A program made the translations under genes and the position numbers. Below are positions 38,156-46,081 of a stretch of 64,000 bases of DNA, piece by piece (the stretch's first letter is position 1; each line of letters begins with the position of its first letter). Source of the stretch: Fibrella aestuarina BUZ 2. Lineage in GTDB: Bacteria > Bacteroidota > Bacteroidia > Cytophagales > Spirosomataceae. The notes under the pieces are model-generated. The model made no database searches. It had not been told where the DNA came from and saw only the letters and a program-made list of their open reading frames with translations. The stretch lies in the NCBI RefSeq assembly GCF_000331105.1, contig NC_020054.1, forward strand, positions 5,955,815-6,019,814. The letters run 5' to 3'.

Positions 38156-38602
38156 TTAGAACTGCCTCGGTAGCCGAACGGTGCCCAGCCAATAGGACTG
38201 TAGCGCGTTCATGGTTTCTACCAATTGTGAGAACGTAATCGGTTTAGTAACGAATGAAGCGGCTCCCAAATTGTAGCTCTCCCGAATATCCTGCTCGGCT
38301 GATGACGTCGTCAGGATCACCACGGGCAAATGCCGATAATGGGCCGACGACTTGATTTGCTTTAAGGCTTCCAACCCATTCACAATGGGCATGTTCAGGT
38401 CGACCAACAGGAGAGCCGGAGCTGGTGGGGCATCTGGTTCGCCCCGCAAACAGGCATCGAGGTATTGGATGAGTTGCTCGCCATTTTCAACAAACTCGAT
38501 GATGCCATCAAACGAGGCGCTCATCAAGGCCTGACGCAACAACACACGGTCATCATCATCATCATCGGCGATGAGGATAACCATTTTCCCATTACGTTTC
38601 AT
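38156..38602 (-). CDS. Single-domain response regulator (CheY-like)
   Basis: A 148-residue receiver domain with no output domain. The acidic pocket is an unbroken run of six aspartates (ILIADDDDDDRVLL), the phospho-acceptor is Asp68 in LLLVDLNMPIVNG, the conserved Thr/Ser is in VVILTTSS and the Lys is 120 in FVTKPITF. Such proteins relay phosphate between partners in Bacteroidota. No histidine kinase is adjacent. A later start at 38584 (MVILIADDD) is possible. Related RNA-like elements lie on both sides. Confidence 0.9.
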   Translation of the reverse strand: MKRNGKMVILIADDDDDDRVLLRQALMSASFDGIIEFVENGEQLIQYLDACLRGEPDAPPAPALLLVDLNMPIVNGLEALKQIKSSAHYRHLPVVILTTSSAEQDIRESYNLGAASFVTKPITFSQLVETMNALQSYWLGTVRLPRQF

Positions 38603-38730
38603 ATCAAGTACGGTAGTAGCCCGCCAGACCGGGTCCGACGAGCGCGTAAAGGTAACAACCGTCTTTAATGAATGCTGTACCGGGGCAAGGGGGGCGGCTT
38701 TATTTTTTCTTCAATTGCTTAACCGGTATG

Positions 38731-38838
38731 AAAAAAGCTACTCAGGACTCCTGAATAGCTTTCCGACTATATCCACACCATTAAAGCGAGGCCATAGAAT
38801 TACTCATATGACCCAGCCGTTATGCTTTTGTAAAAAAG
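38731..38838 (-). ncRNA. Putative structured RNA element B (promoter and terminator visible)
   Basis: On the minus strand a TAnnTTTG promoter (38844-38851) would start a transcript near 38838. About 107 bases later it ends in a terminator (stem 38734-38762, 13 of 14 paired, T-run at 38731-38736). It shares AATGGTGTGGATA and the first half of the terminator with element A. It ends 129 bases before the response-regulator start. A free small RNA and a leader/attenuator are both possible. The length and boundaries are inferred, not seen. Confidence 0.5.
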
Positions 38839-38843
38839 CAGTG

Positions 38844-38874
38844 CAAAGGTATCAATGGGCTATCTATCAAGCAA
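38844..38874 (-). promoter_or_regulatory. Promoter of RNA element B
   Basis: On the minus strand TACCTTTG (38844-38851) matches TAnnTTTG exactly. TTG triplets stand 16 and 20 bases upstream (38868-38870 and 38872-38874), the right distance for the -33 element. Confidence 0.5.
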
Positions 38875-38982
38875 TAATGGGTTAAAAAAATAATAAATTC
38901 CTCGATTGACTACTATCTAAAAAGTAAGTATATATGCTTATTTCACCAAATTCAGTAAAACAGATAACAAGGGCCGATCTAT

Positions 38983-38990
38983 TATCTTTG
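38983..38990 (+). promoter_or_regulatory. Candidate -7 element (TATCTTTG) of the lpxL-like gene
   Basis: Exact TAnnTTTG match ending 4 bases before the ATG at 38995. The -33 TTG is not clear. If used, the mRNA would be leaderless or nearly so. Confidence 0.4.
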
Positions 38991-38994
38991 TTTT

Positions 38995-39867
38995 ATGGTC
39001 ATTGTCAATTTACTGGCTAAGTTACCGCTGTGGTTTCTTTACCGATTATCGGATGTTTTGTACGGGCTGATCGCCTACGTTATCCGGTATCGACGCGCGG
39101 TCATTACCGATAACCTTCGTCAGTCTTTTCCCGATCGGTCCGATGCCGACATCGCCCGGCTGCGGCGCGGCTTCTACCGCAACTTCTGCGATCTACTGGT
39201 CGAAATCATCAAGTTACCGGGCCTGTCGGCCGACGAACTGCGGCGGCGGGTGCACTACACTAACCCTGAGCTTGTACGGGCTAGCCTGGAGGCAGGCAAA
39301 CCGGTGATCGGTTTGGCATCGCACCATTGCAACTGGGAGTGGCTACCGGCCGCCGCCACGTTGTATGGCATGCCGGTCGACAGTGTGTACAAACCGCTGC
39401 ACAATGCTTTTTTTGAGCAGCTCATGGTTCGGATTCGGTCAACGTTTGGGCCCTTGCCGGTTCCGATGGGCAAGCTCCCCCGGCAAATGGCCATCGACCG
39501 TAATCGACCGCGCATTATCGCGCTGGTGGCCGATCAAATGCCCGACCGCCCCGAAAACGCCTATTGGACCGATTTCATGAACCGCAATACACCATTCTAC
39601 CCCGGCCTTGAGCGGTTGGCGCGGGGGCAGCAGCTCCCTGTTTTTTACATTGAGATGGTCCGGGTACGTCGGGGCTATTACACGGCTACGTTTACGCAAA
39701 TTGGCACGCCGCCCTACAGTGAATTGGCTACTGGCGAGCTGATCGAACGCTACCGGGATGCCCTCACCAACACGCTGGAAAAGCACCCGGCCGACTGGCT
39801 TTGGTCGCACAAGCGCTGGAAACACCATCGCGAGAAATACGACCGGGTGATTACGAAGCTGGAGTAG
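38995..39867 (+). CDS. Lysophospholipid/lipid A acyltransferase (LpxL/HtrB family)
   Basis: Adds a secondary acyl chain to lipid A or a related lipid at the inner face of the cytoplasmic membrane. The 290 residues match the family. It has the N-terminal membrane anchor (LLAKLPLWFLYRLSDVLYGL), the catalytic HX4E in ASHHCNWEW, then GKLPRQMAIDRNRPRIIALV and DQMPDRPENAYWTDFMNR, and the typical end DWLWSHKRWKHH. A TAnnTTTG element lies right before the ATG. A 39-bp inverted repeat follows the stop. Confidence 0.9.
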   Translation: MVIVNLLAKLPLWFLYRLSDVLYGLIAYVIRYRRAVITDNLRQSFPDRSDADIARLRRGFYRNFCDLLVEIIKLPGLSADELRRRVHYTNPELVRASLEAGKPVIGLASHHCNWEWLPAAATLYGMPVDSVYKPLHNAFFEQLMVRIRSTFGPLPVPMGKLPRQMAIDRNRPRIIALVADQMPDRPENAYWTDFMNRNTPFYPGLERLARGQQLPVFYIEMVRVRRGYYTATFTQIGTPPYSELATGELIERYRDALTNTLEKHPADWLWSHKRWKHHREKYDRVITKLE

Positions 39868-39873
39868 GAAGAG

Positions 39874-39962
39874 TGTATAGTGTATCGTATAAAATGCATA
39901 ATGGGCTGGCGCTAAATCAAGGTGCGCCAGCCCATTATGCATTTTACACGATACACTATACA
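39874..39962. repeat. Long inverted repeat between lpxL-like and lipoprotein genes
   Basis: Arms 39874-39912 and 39924-39962 pair at 38 of 39 positions around an 11-base loop. It fills the gap between two convergent genes, 6 bases from each. Arm and loop lengths resemble the parE-pheA palindrome, but the sequence is different. Confidence 0.93.
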
Positions 39963-39967
39963 TGCTT

Positions 39968-41032
39968 TTACTGATACTGAATGTACATCGGTTTTGGATT
40001 CAGCGACAGCACTTCCGAAGGTTCCATCAGGTGTGGCACCTTGTGCTTCGAGCGCATATCTACTTTTTTCAAATCGTTGTGGTAGAACAGCTTAAACCCA
40101 GTATACTGCACCGGCTGCGTCTGGATGTAGTCGTGGTACGTGTCGCGCTTGAGCGAAGGCGGGCCCCAGCCATCCATGTTCATGACAATCTGTACGTTGG
40201 GGTCGAGCTTGATGTTCTTGTAGTTCGTGACCATCCGGTTGGTGAAACGGTGAACCACCAGCACTTTGGGCGGTAACTTGTTTTCGCGAACCACGCGGCT
40301 GACGAACTGCACCGCCTGATTGATGTCGGCGGCATCGTACGTACCGATTTTTGTGCCGGGCCGGGCACCCGTTTTCATCGAGAACTCGGGGTCGATACCC
40401 AGGTGTACGTAGGGCAGTTTCAGGTACGGCTCCAGAAATTCCATTTCGGGCCCGAGCGGGGCTAAACCCACCTGAATATCCAGAAAGCATATTGAGTTGT
40501 GCTCGGCTGCCCAGCGAATCACCTTCCGAATGGTTTTGTCGGACATACGCATGCGGTATTTGCCATCTTTGCCGGGAGCCCCCTGTGCCGAGATCGCGAC
40601 GAGGTGCAACGCTTTCTGAACCGGTGTTTTGGCCGAATCCTGCTCTACCCAGGCGACCGCCTGCTTATCGAGGCGACTCAACATCTCGTCTTTCGGGTAT
40701 TCACCCAGAATCCCCATTTTCTTCGAATGCGGATTGCCGTAGTAGGCCAGAATTCGCTTTTTCGGCAGAATAGCCTCCGTAATTTTAGGGCCAATCATGC
40801 CCAGCGAATCGAGGGGAGACAGCTCTTTCCCGGGGGCGGTTGCGGTCGTATCGGTTGTGGTCGTGCTATCGGGGGCGACGGAGGCGGTAGTGGCGGAGGT
40901 ACTGGCGGCCGTTTCGGGAGCGGCCGCAGCGGTGGAGTCGGTGTCTGTCCGGTCTTTAGCGGCGTTTGACTGGCACCCAAGGCTGAACCAAAGGGCGGAT
41001 AGGGTAAGTACGGTTAGCGAAAACTTAGTCAT
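39968..41032 (-). CDS. Uncharacterised lipoprotein, TIM-barrel-like
   Basis: A 354-residue protein with a lipoprotein signal (MTKFSLTVLTLSALWFSLGC, lipobox LGC) and an Ala/Thr/Ser/Asp-rich linker (about 23-65). The globular part has RILAYYGNPHSKKMGILGEY, KALHLVAISAQGAPG, FLDIQVG, YVHLGIDPEFSM, KVLVVHRFTNRMVTNY and VMNMDGWGPPSLKR. The alternating beta strands with Asp/His-rich ends suggest a TIM barrel, perhaps hydrolytic. I recall similar unnamed proteins in other phyla but no assigned function. ATG 41032 is chosen because it gives the lipobox. Confidence 0.75.
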   Translation of the reverse strand: MTKFSLTVLTLSALWFSLGCQSNAAKDRTDTDSTAAAAPETAASTSATTASVAPDSTTTTDTTATAPGKELSPLDSLGMIGPKITEAILPKKRILAYYGNPHSKKMGILGEYPKDEMLSRLDKQAVAWVEQDSAKTPVQKALHLVAISAQGAPGKDGKYRMRMSDKTIRKVIRWAAEHNSICFLDIQVGLAPLGPEMEFLEPYLKLPYVHLGIDPEFSMKTGARPGTKIGTYDAADINQAVQFVSRVVRENKLPPKVLVVHRFTNRMVTNYKNIKLDPNVQIVMNMDGWGPPSLKRDTYHDYIQTQPVQYTGFKLFYHNDLKKVDMRSKHKVPHLMEPSEVLSLNPKPMYIQYQ

Positions 41033-41060
41033 GCGGTGAAAAATACAGTCGGCAATCGAT

Positions 41061-41822
41061 TTATTCTGTAAAGTAAGGGAAGAAAGAGGAAAGGTACGTT
41101 GCCGATTCCAGCAGCCGACTTCCGTACCAGCTAAAAAGTTCGCCATCAACCAGCCTGATACGCGCCATTGGGCAAATCGCCTTTAACTCAATAATGTGTT
41201 TTTCTTTAAACGGGTACGGTTCCGACGACAGAAAGACCCAATCGGGCTGAGCGGCAGCCAGTTCGTCGGCCGACACAACGGGGTAGCGCGTTTGGCTGGC
41301 AAAGGCATTGTCGCAGCCGGCCTGGGAAAGCATGGCGTCGATGAACGTATCGGCGGTGGCCACCATCCAGGGCTTGCGCCAGATCAGGTACGTTACGCGC
41401 GGCCTTCGGCCGTTGGGTACGTTGCGGGCAAGCCCTTCCAACGACGCTTCAATCTGCTCGGCCAGTTGATTGGCCTGGGCGCTTCGGCCAACCAACTGGC
41501 CTACCTCACGGATCATGGCGTAGGCGTCGGGCAAGGTTACTACGTCGGTTACGTGCACGGGGGCAATGGCCCGCAGGGCGTCGACGTCGGCCCGGGTGTT
41601 TTCTTCCTTGTTGGCAATGATCAGCGTGGGCTGTAAAGCCCGTACCTGCTCGATCTGAACGTTTTTAGTACCGCCGACCTGTGGCTTCCGGGCTACTTTA
41701 TCGGCAGGATGAATGCAGAATTTGGTGATGCCCACCACCTCCTCATCAAGCCCCAGATCGAAAAGAAGTTCGGTCTGCGACGGCACCAGCGAAACAAGGC
41801 GCGGTTGGGGCGCTAGGCTCAT
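41061..41822 (-). CDS. BtuF-like helical-backbone metal/cobalamin receptor domain protein
   Basis: A 253-residue protein of the periplasmic binding protein type that binds corrinoids or metal chelates: RLVSLVPSQTELLFDLGL, VVGITKFCIHPADKV, VGGTKNVQIEQVRALQPTLI, then the long helix. It shows no signal peptide from the ATG at 41822 or from an in-frame codon at 41846, so it would stay in the cytoplasm unless the start is misread. No ABC permease or ATPase of the BtuCD type is nearby. A near-consensus -7 element (TTACTTTG on the minus strand, 41844-41851) lies upstream. Confidence 0.82.
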   Translation of the reverse strand: MSLAPQPRLVSLVPSQTELLFDLGLDEEVVGITKFCIHPADKVARKPQVGGTKNVQIEQVRALQPTLIIANKEENTRADVDALRAIAPVHVTDVVTLPDAYAMIREVGQLVGRSAQANQLAEQIEASLEGLARNVPNGRRPRVTYLIWRKPWMVATADTFIDAMLSQAGCDNAFASQTRYPVVSADELAAAQPDWVFLSSEPYPFKEKHIIELKAICPMARIRLVDGELFSWYGSRLLESATYLSSFFPYFTE

Positions 41823-42089
41823 AGGGTATGCTCGTTGTCTTGCCAAAGTAAACGCAGTGGGGCACCAAAGCGCCCGATAGCCACCACTATATTTTTCAGC
41901 TTCGCCCTACGTACCCAACGGTCCGTTGGCCCACATCTCGTTTCGTCGGTTCACTAGCGGCCTAAGTCGGCACAGATAAGGTATATGTCGGCACAGCACC
42001 CGGCTAGCGGGATAGTTCATGCCCAACAGGCCATATCTTGGCGTCAGCAACGATGCAACGCTGCTTCGGCCAATCACGTCTATACCAAC

Positions 42090-42959
42090 ATGAACTCACC
42101 TCGTTACACCTTTTTAGCGGCGATGCTGCTGACGGTCGGGACGGTAGTTGCCCAAACGGCTCCCAATTCGGGCACCATTACCTACGAAACCATGCGCCGG
42201 TTCGACCCGGCCAATATGCGCATCAACATCAACGGGCAGGAGATCCGGCCCGGCGGCACCATGCCTAACGGCGCCACCTTCAACCCGCCCGAAACGATGG
42301 AGGGCGAAGAAAGCTTTCAGTTTGGGGGTGGGTGGGCCAAGCGCAACCCGATGGCCCGGGGCGGCAACCGAACGTTTATGATGCGGGGCCCGGGTGGTGG
42401 CGACGGCAATGGCAACACGCCTCCGCCGACCCTGACGCCCGAACAGATGCGCCGGATGGAACAGATGCGCAACTTCCGCCCCCCGTTTGAGGAAACGCAG
42501 TATACCGACCTGGCGACGGGCAAAACGGTGCAGATCATGACCATCACGGCCGATTCGCTGCACAAGGAATCGTACCGTTCGGAAACGCCGGTTACCCGCC
42601 CCGCCGATTGGCAGGTTACCAGCAAAACCAAGAAGTTGCTGGGATACACGTGCCAGAAAATCACCTGCACGATCAAGGAGCAACCCTGCGCTGTCTGGGT
42701 CACCACCGAGTTGCCCTATACGTTTTCGCCCGCTCCGCAGTTTACGCCCGACAAAGGCGTGGTCCTGGCCATTGAAAGCGACGACCTGACCTACCGCGCC
42801 ACCAGGCTCAACGCGGGTCCGGTCGATGCCGCCACGCTACTACCGAGCGCCGATGCTAAAACCGTTTCTGCCGACGAACTGCGCGAGGTGCGTCGTAAAG
42901 CGATGGCCAATTTCCGGCAGCAGCGTGGCATGAACATGCCGATGCCCAATCGGGAATAA
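42090..42959 (+). CDS. GLPGLI family exported protein
   Basis: A 289-residue exported protein with a Sec signal (YTFLAAMLLTVGTVVAQ). The GLPGLI family is specific to Bacteroidota and of unknown role; it often precedes a TonB-type receptor, as here. The family region is TKKLLGYTCQKITCTI followed by PCAVWVTTELPYTFSP. A Gly/Asn/Met/Pro-rich stretch (about 85-135) is inserted before it. ATG 42090 gives the signal peptide. The receptor gene follows after 48 bases, with a small palindrome between. Confidence 0.8.
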   Translation: MNSPRYTFLAAMLLTVGTVVAQTAPNSGTITYETMRRFDPANMRININGQEIRPGGTMPNGATFNPPETMEGEESFQFGGGWAKRNPMARGGNRTFMMRGPGGGDGNGNTPPPTLTPEQMRRMEQMRNFRPPFEETQYTDLATGKTVQIMTITADSLHKESYRSETPVTRPADWQVTSKTKKLLGYTCQKITCTIKEQPCAVWVTTELPYTFSPAPQFTPDKGVVLAIESDDLTYRATRLNAGPVDAATLLPSADAKTVSADELREVRRKAMANFRQQRGMNMPMPNRE

Positions 42960-42966
42960 AATTTAA

Positions 42967-42990
42967 CCAGCCCGAGACGTCTCGGGCTGG
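42967..42990. repeat. Perfect 24-base palindrome between GLPGLI and receptor genes
   Basis: CCAGCCCGAGAC followed directly by its reverse complement. As RNA it gives a stem of about 10 bp with a 4-base loop. There is no T-run, so it is more likely a processing or stability hairpin than a terminator. Confidence 0.7.
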
Positions 42991-43007
42991 CCTTACCCAC
43001 TCACGCT

Positions 43008-45902
43008 ATGCGTCAACTTCTCTTGGCTCTGCTGCTCCTGCCGGTTTCTTTGTTGGCCCAGAAAACGTCGCCGCGGATTGGCACGGTGCAGGGGGTCGTG
43101 CTCGACTCCGCCACCCGCAAACCGCTGCTCGAAGCCAACGTCTCGCTGCTCTCGGCGCGGGATTCGTCGTTCGTGCAGGTGCAGAGCACGGGTGGCGACG
43201 GCGATTTCAGGCTCCATAACATAGCGGCAGGTACGTACCGGGTGCTGGTAACCTTTGTGGGGTACGAATCAAAAGCGGTACGCGTGACCATCACCGCCGA
43301 CCGGCCCGACGTGGCGCTGGGTACGTTGCTGCTTCAGCCCCAGACCCAAACGCTGGGCGAAGTAGCCGTGAAGGCCGAACGGGCGCCGGTGAGCGTGAAG
43401 GGTGATACGCTCGAGTTCAACGCCGGCTCGTTCAAGACGCAACCCAATGCGCAGGTGGAGGACCTGATTCGGAAGCTACCGGGCATGGAGGTCGACCGCG
43501 ACGGGAACGTCAAGGCGCAGGGGCAGGATGTGAAGCGGGTGTTGGTGGATGGTAAACCGTTCTTCGGGAATGACCCCAAGATGGCGACCCGCAACCTCCC
43601 CGCCGATATGGTGGAGCGGGTACAGGTGTTCGACCGGCAGTCGGATCAGTCACAGTTTTCGGGCGTCGATGATGGCGAGCGCGACCGCACCATCAACATC
43701 GTCACCAAGCGCGACCGGCGGCGGGGTGTCTTCGGGCAGAATGCAGCGGGCTACGGGGCCGATGAGGCCAACGATCCGCGCTATCAGGTACGGTTGGGTG
43801 TAAACCGCTTCAACAACGGGCAGCAGCTATCGGCCATCGGGCAGTTCAACAACATCAACCAGCAGGGTTTCACGGGCGAAGGCCTGAGTACAGGCGGCGG
43901 GCAATTTGGGGGCGGCGGTCAGGGTGGCAACGGTGGCGGTGGCGGCGGGCGGCAAACCATCACTAACACTGGTGGGGGTAGTTCGTCGGGCAGCAACGGG
44001 CTGGGGCCAACCGGCATCACGCGGGCGCTGGCGGGCGGGCTCAATTTCTCCGATGCGCTGGGGACCAAAGTCGACCTGAGCAGCAGTTACTTCCTGAACC
44101 AGACCAACACGCGCAACCTGCAAACCAATTTCCGCGAAACGACGATTCCGGGCCGAAACGGGGGCGCACCGACGGTGAACCTGACCAACAGCCACAACGA
44201 AAGCGACAACACCTACACCTCGCACCGGTTCAACGTGCAGCTCAACTGGCGCCTCGACTCGATGAACTCGTTGCGCGTAATCCCGAACCTGACTTATTCG
44301 CCCAACGTGTCGAACAGTGCCAATAACAGCCGTACCACCGACGCCGCCGGGAACCTGCTCAACAGCAGCGTGGGTACGTTCCGCAACGAGGGCCGCAACC
44401 TGTCGGGGACGAATGTGCTGTTGTGGATGCACAAGTTCAAGCGGCGGGGGCGCACTTTCTCGGCCAACCTGGCCACGACGATCAACGACCAGAACAGCAC
44501 GGGGCTGAATCAGTCAAGAAACGAGTTTGCGCGCTCAACGGACGTGGGCAGCCTGACGAGCGTGCCTGGCAGCAGCACCGTCACGCCGGGTACGTCGGGA
44601 ACGGGGCCGTTCGCCACCAACATCAACCAGCAGAACCGCCAGATCACCGACGCGATCACTAACAACGTAACGCTGTCGTATACCGAGCCGCTGTCGCTGG
44701 CCAAAACGCTAGAGTTTCGGTATTCGCTCAGCAGCAGCAACAACGAGTCGGACCGGCGGGTAGACGATTTCAACGAAGCGACGGGGCAGTATGACCGCGT
44801 CAACACAAACTTGACCAACCGCTTCAACAACCTGTTTCTAACCAACCGGGCGGGGATTTCGTACCAGTTTCGGCGCGTAAAATACCAATATACCCTGGGT
44901 TTCGACGCTCAGGAAGCCTCCCTGCAATCCGACAACCTTAGCAAAGACACCCGGATCAGCAAGTCGTTTTTCAACATGCTGCCCAACGCCCGATTCCAAT
45001 ACAACCTGGGCCGCAATCGCAACTTCACTGCCGACTACCGCACCCGCGTCAACGCGCCGTCGGTCACGCAGCTACAGCCCGTAATCGACAACAGCAATCC
45101 GCTCTATATCCGGCAGGGCAACCCCGAACTTCGGCCCGAGTACACGCACTCGCTGAACCTTAACTACCGCACCTTCAACCAGAGTACCTTCCAGAATTTC
45201 GTGGCGTCGGTGAGCCTCACCAATACGTACAACCGCATCGTCAATGCGACGACCATCTCCCCCGCCGGGGCGCAGATCATTCAGCCGGTGAATGCGGATG
45301 GGTTTTATTCGTTCTTCGGGTTTGTCAGCTACGGCAAGCCAGCCACCTGGGGCGGGCAACGCGTCAACATCAACCTGACCACCAATATCAACGGCTCACG
45401 GGGAATCAGCTACGTCAACCAACTGCTCAACCGGTCACTGACGGTTGGCTTTGGCCAGGGGTTGAACCTGAACACCAACCTGAACGAGAAAACCGACCTG
45501 TTGCTGTCGGGCAACGTCACCTACTCCATCGCCAACTACTCGGCTCAACCGCAGCAGAACGCACGTTACCTGACCACGACCGGCAACTTCCGGGGCTTTC
45601 ACCGGTTTGGGCAGCGCTTCTTTGCCCAGACGGACGCCTATTTTATTGCCAACGCCGGCCGGGCGGCGGGCTATAACCAGCAGTTTGTGTTACTGAATGC
45701 CAGCGTGGGGCAATACCTGTTCCGCAACAAACAGGGCGAGTGGCGCCTGACGGGCTACGACCTGCTAAACCAGAACCGCAGCATCACGCGCAACACCAGC
45801 GAGACGTATGTGGAAGACACGCAGAGTCTGGTGCTGCGCCGCTACGTCATGCTGACGTTTGCCTACACCATCCGCTATTTTGCGCCGATGCGAGCCAATT
45901 AA
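43008..45902 (+). CDS. Outer-membrane beta-barrel (TonB-dependent-receptor-like) protein
   Basis: A 964-residue outer-membrane protein with a signal peptide (LLLALLLLPVSLLAQ), a CarboxypepD_reg-like domain (about 25-110: VQGVVLDSATRKPLLEANVS), a plug-like region (VEDLIRKLPGMEVDRDG, VLVDGKPFFGNDP) and a long barrel. A Gly/Ser/Thr-rich loop (about 295-330) is inserted in the barrel. It looks like the OMP_b-brl_3 type that pairs with GLPGLI proteins. The ligand is unknown and no SusD partner is present. A 10-bp hairpin lies 37 bases after the stop. Confidence 0.88.
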   Translation: MRQLLLALLLLPVSLLAQKTSPRIGTVQGVVLDSATRKPLLEANVSLLSARDSSFVQVQSTGGDGDFRLHNIAAGTYRVLVTFVGYESKAVRVTITADRPDVALGTLLLQPQTQTLGEVAVKAERAPVSVKGDTLEFNAGSFKTQPNAQVEDLIRKLPGMEVDRDGNVKAQGQDVKRVLVDGKPFFGNDPKMATRNLPADMVERVQVFDRQSDQSQFSGVDDGERDRTINIVTKRDRRRGVFGQNAAGYGADEANDPRYQVRLGVNRFNNGQQLSAIGQFNNINQQGFTGEGLSTGGGQFGGGGQGGNGGGGGGRQTITNTGGGSSSGSNGLGPTGITRALAGGLNFSDALGTKVDLSSSYFLNQTNTRNLQTNFRETTIPGRNGGAPTVNLTNSHNESDNTYTSHRFNVQLNWRLDSMNSLRVIPNLTYSPNVSNSANNSRTTDAAGNLLNSSVGTFRNEGRNLSGTNVLLWMHKFKRRGRTFSANLATTINDQNSTGLNQSRNEFARSTDVGSLTSVPGSSTVTPGTSGTGPFATNINQQNRQITDAITNNVTLSYTEPLSLAKTLEFRYSLSSSNNESDRRVDDFNEATGQYDRVNTNLTNRFNNLFLTNRAGISYQFRRVKYQYTLGFDAQEASLQSDNLSKDTRISKSFFNMLPNARFQYNLGRNRNFTADYRTRVNAPSVTQLQPVIDNSNPLYIRQGNPELRPEYTHSLNLNYRTFNQSTFQNFVASVSLTNTYNRIVNATTISPAGAQIIQPVNADGFYSFFGFVSYGKPATWGGQRVNINLTTNINGSRGISYVNQLLNRSLTVGFGQGLNLNTNLNEKTDLLLSGNVTYSIANYSAQPQQNARYLTTTGNFRGFHRFGQRFFAQTDAYFIANAGRAAGYNQQFVLLNASVGQYLFRNKQGEWRLTGYDLLNQNRSITRNTSETYVEDTQSLVLRRYVMLTFAYTIRYFAPMRAN

Positions 45903-45939
45903 GTGGTGTCGCCTATCATGCCCTGCCCTGCTTGTATGG

Positions 45940-45963
45940 GAATCATGAACAATTTCATGATTC
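45940..45963 (+). terminator. Hairpin after the receptor gene
   Basis: GAATCATGAA and TTCATGATTC pair perfectly around a 4-base loop. A weak pyrimidine tract follows. It may be a terminator. Confidence 0.45.
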
Positions 45964-46081
45964 TTCTGCCTTCTGGTTCGTTGGGGTTTATATCGGGTGG
46001 TAAAATCCACTCCATTCATCACAATCTGTTGCCGTGTGCGGCGTTTGGCCGTATTTTTAACGGAAACTCAAAAGACTGTGC

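Larger units (their letters stand above)
38603..38994. other. 392-base gap between response regulator and lpxL-like gene
   Basis: No gene seen. It contains the putative promoter of the response regulator (38603-38730), RNA-like element B with its own promoter (38731-38874), and an AT-rich region (38880-38994) ending in a -7-like TATCTTTG just before the lpxL-like ATG. Confidence 0.6.

Noticed and set aside
37889..38838. The two RNA-like elements as 6S RNA, SRP RNA or a known riboswitch
   Set aside because: I looked for the hallmark sequences of SRP, 5S and thiamine/cobalamin riboswitch classes and found none. 6S cannot be excluded by eye but the shared terminator-proximal block is not a known 6S feature.
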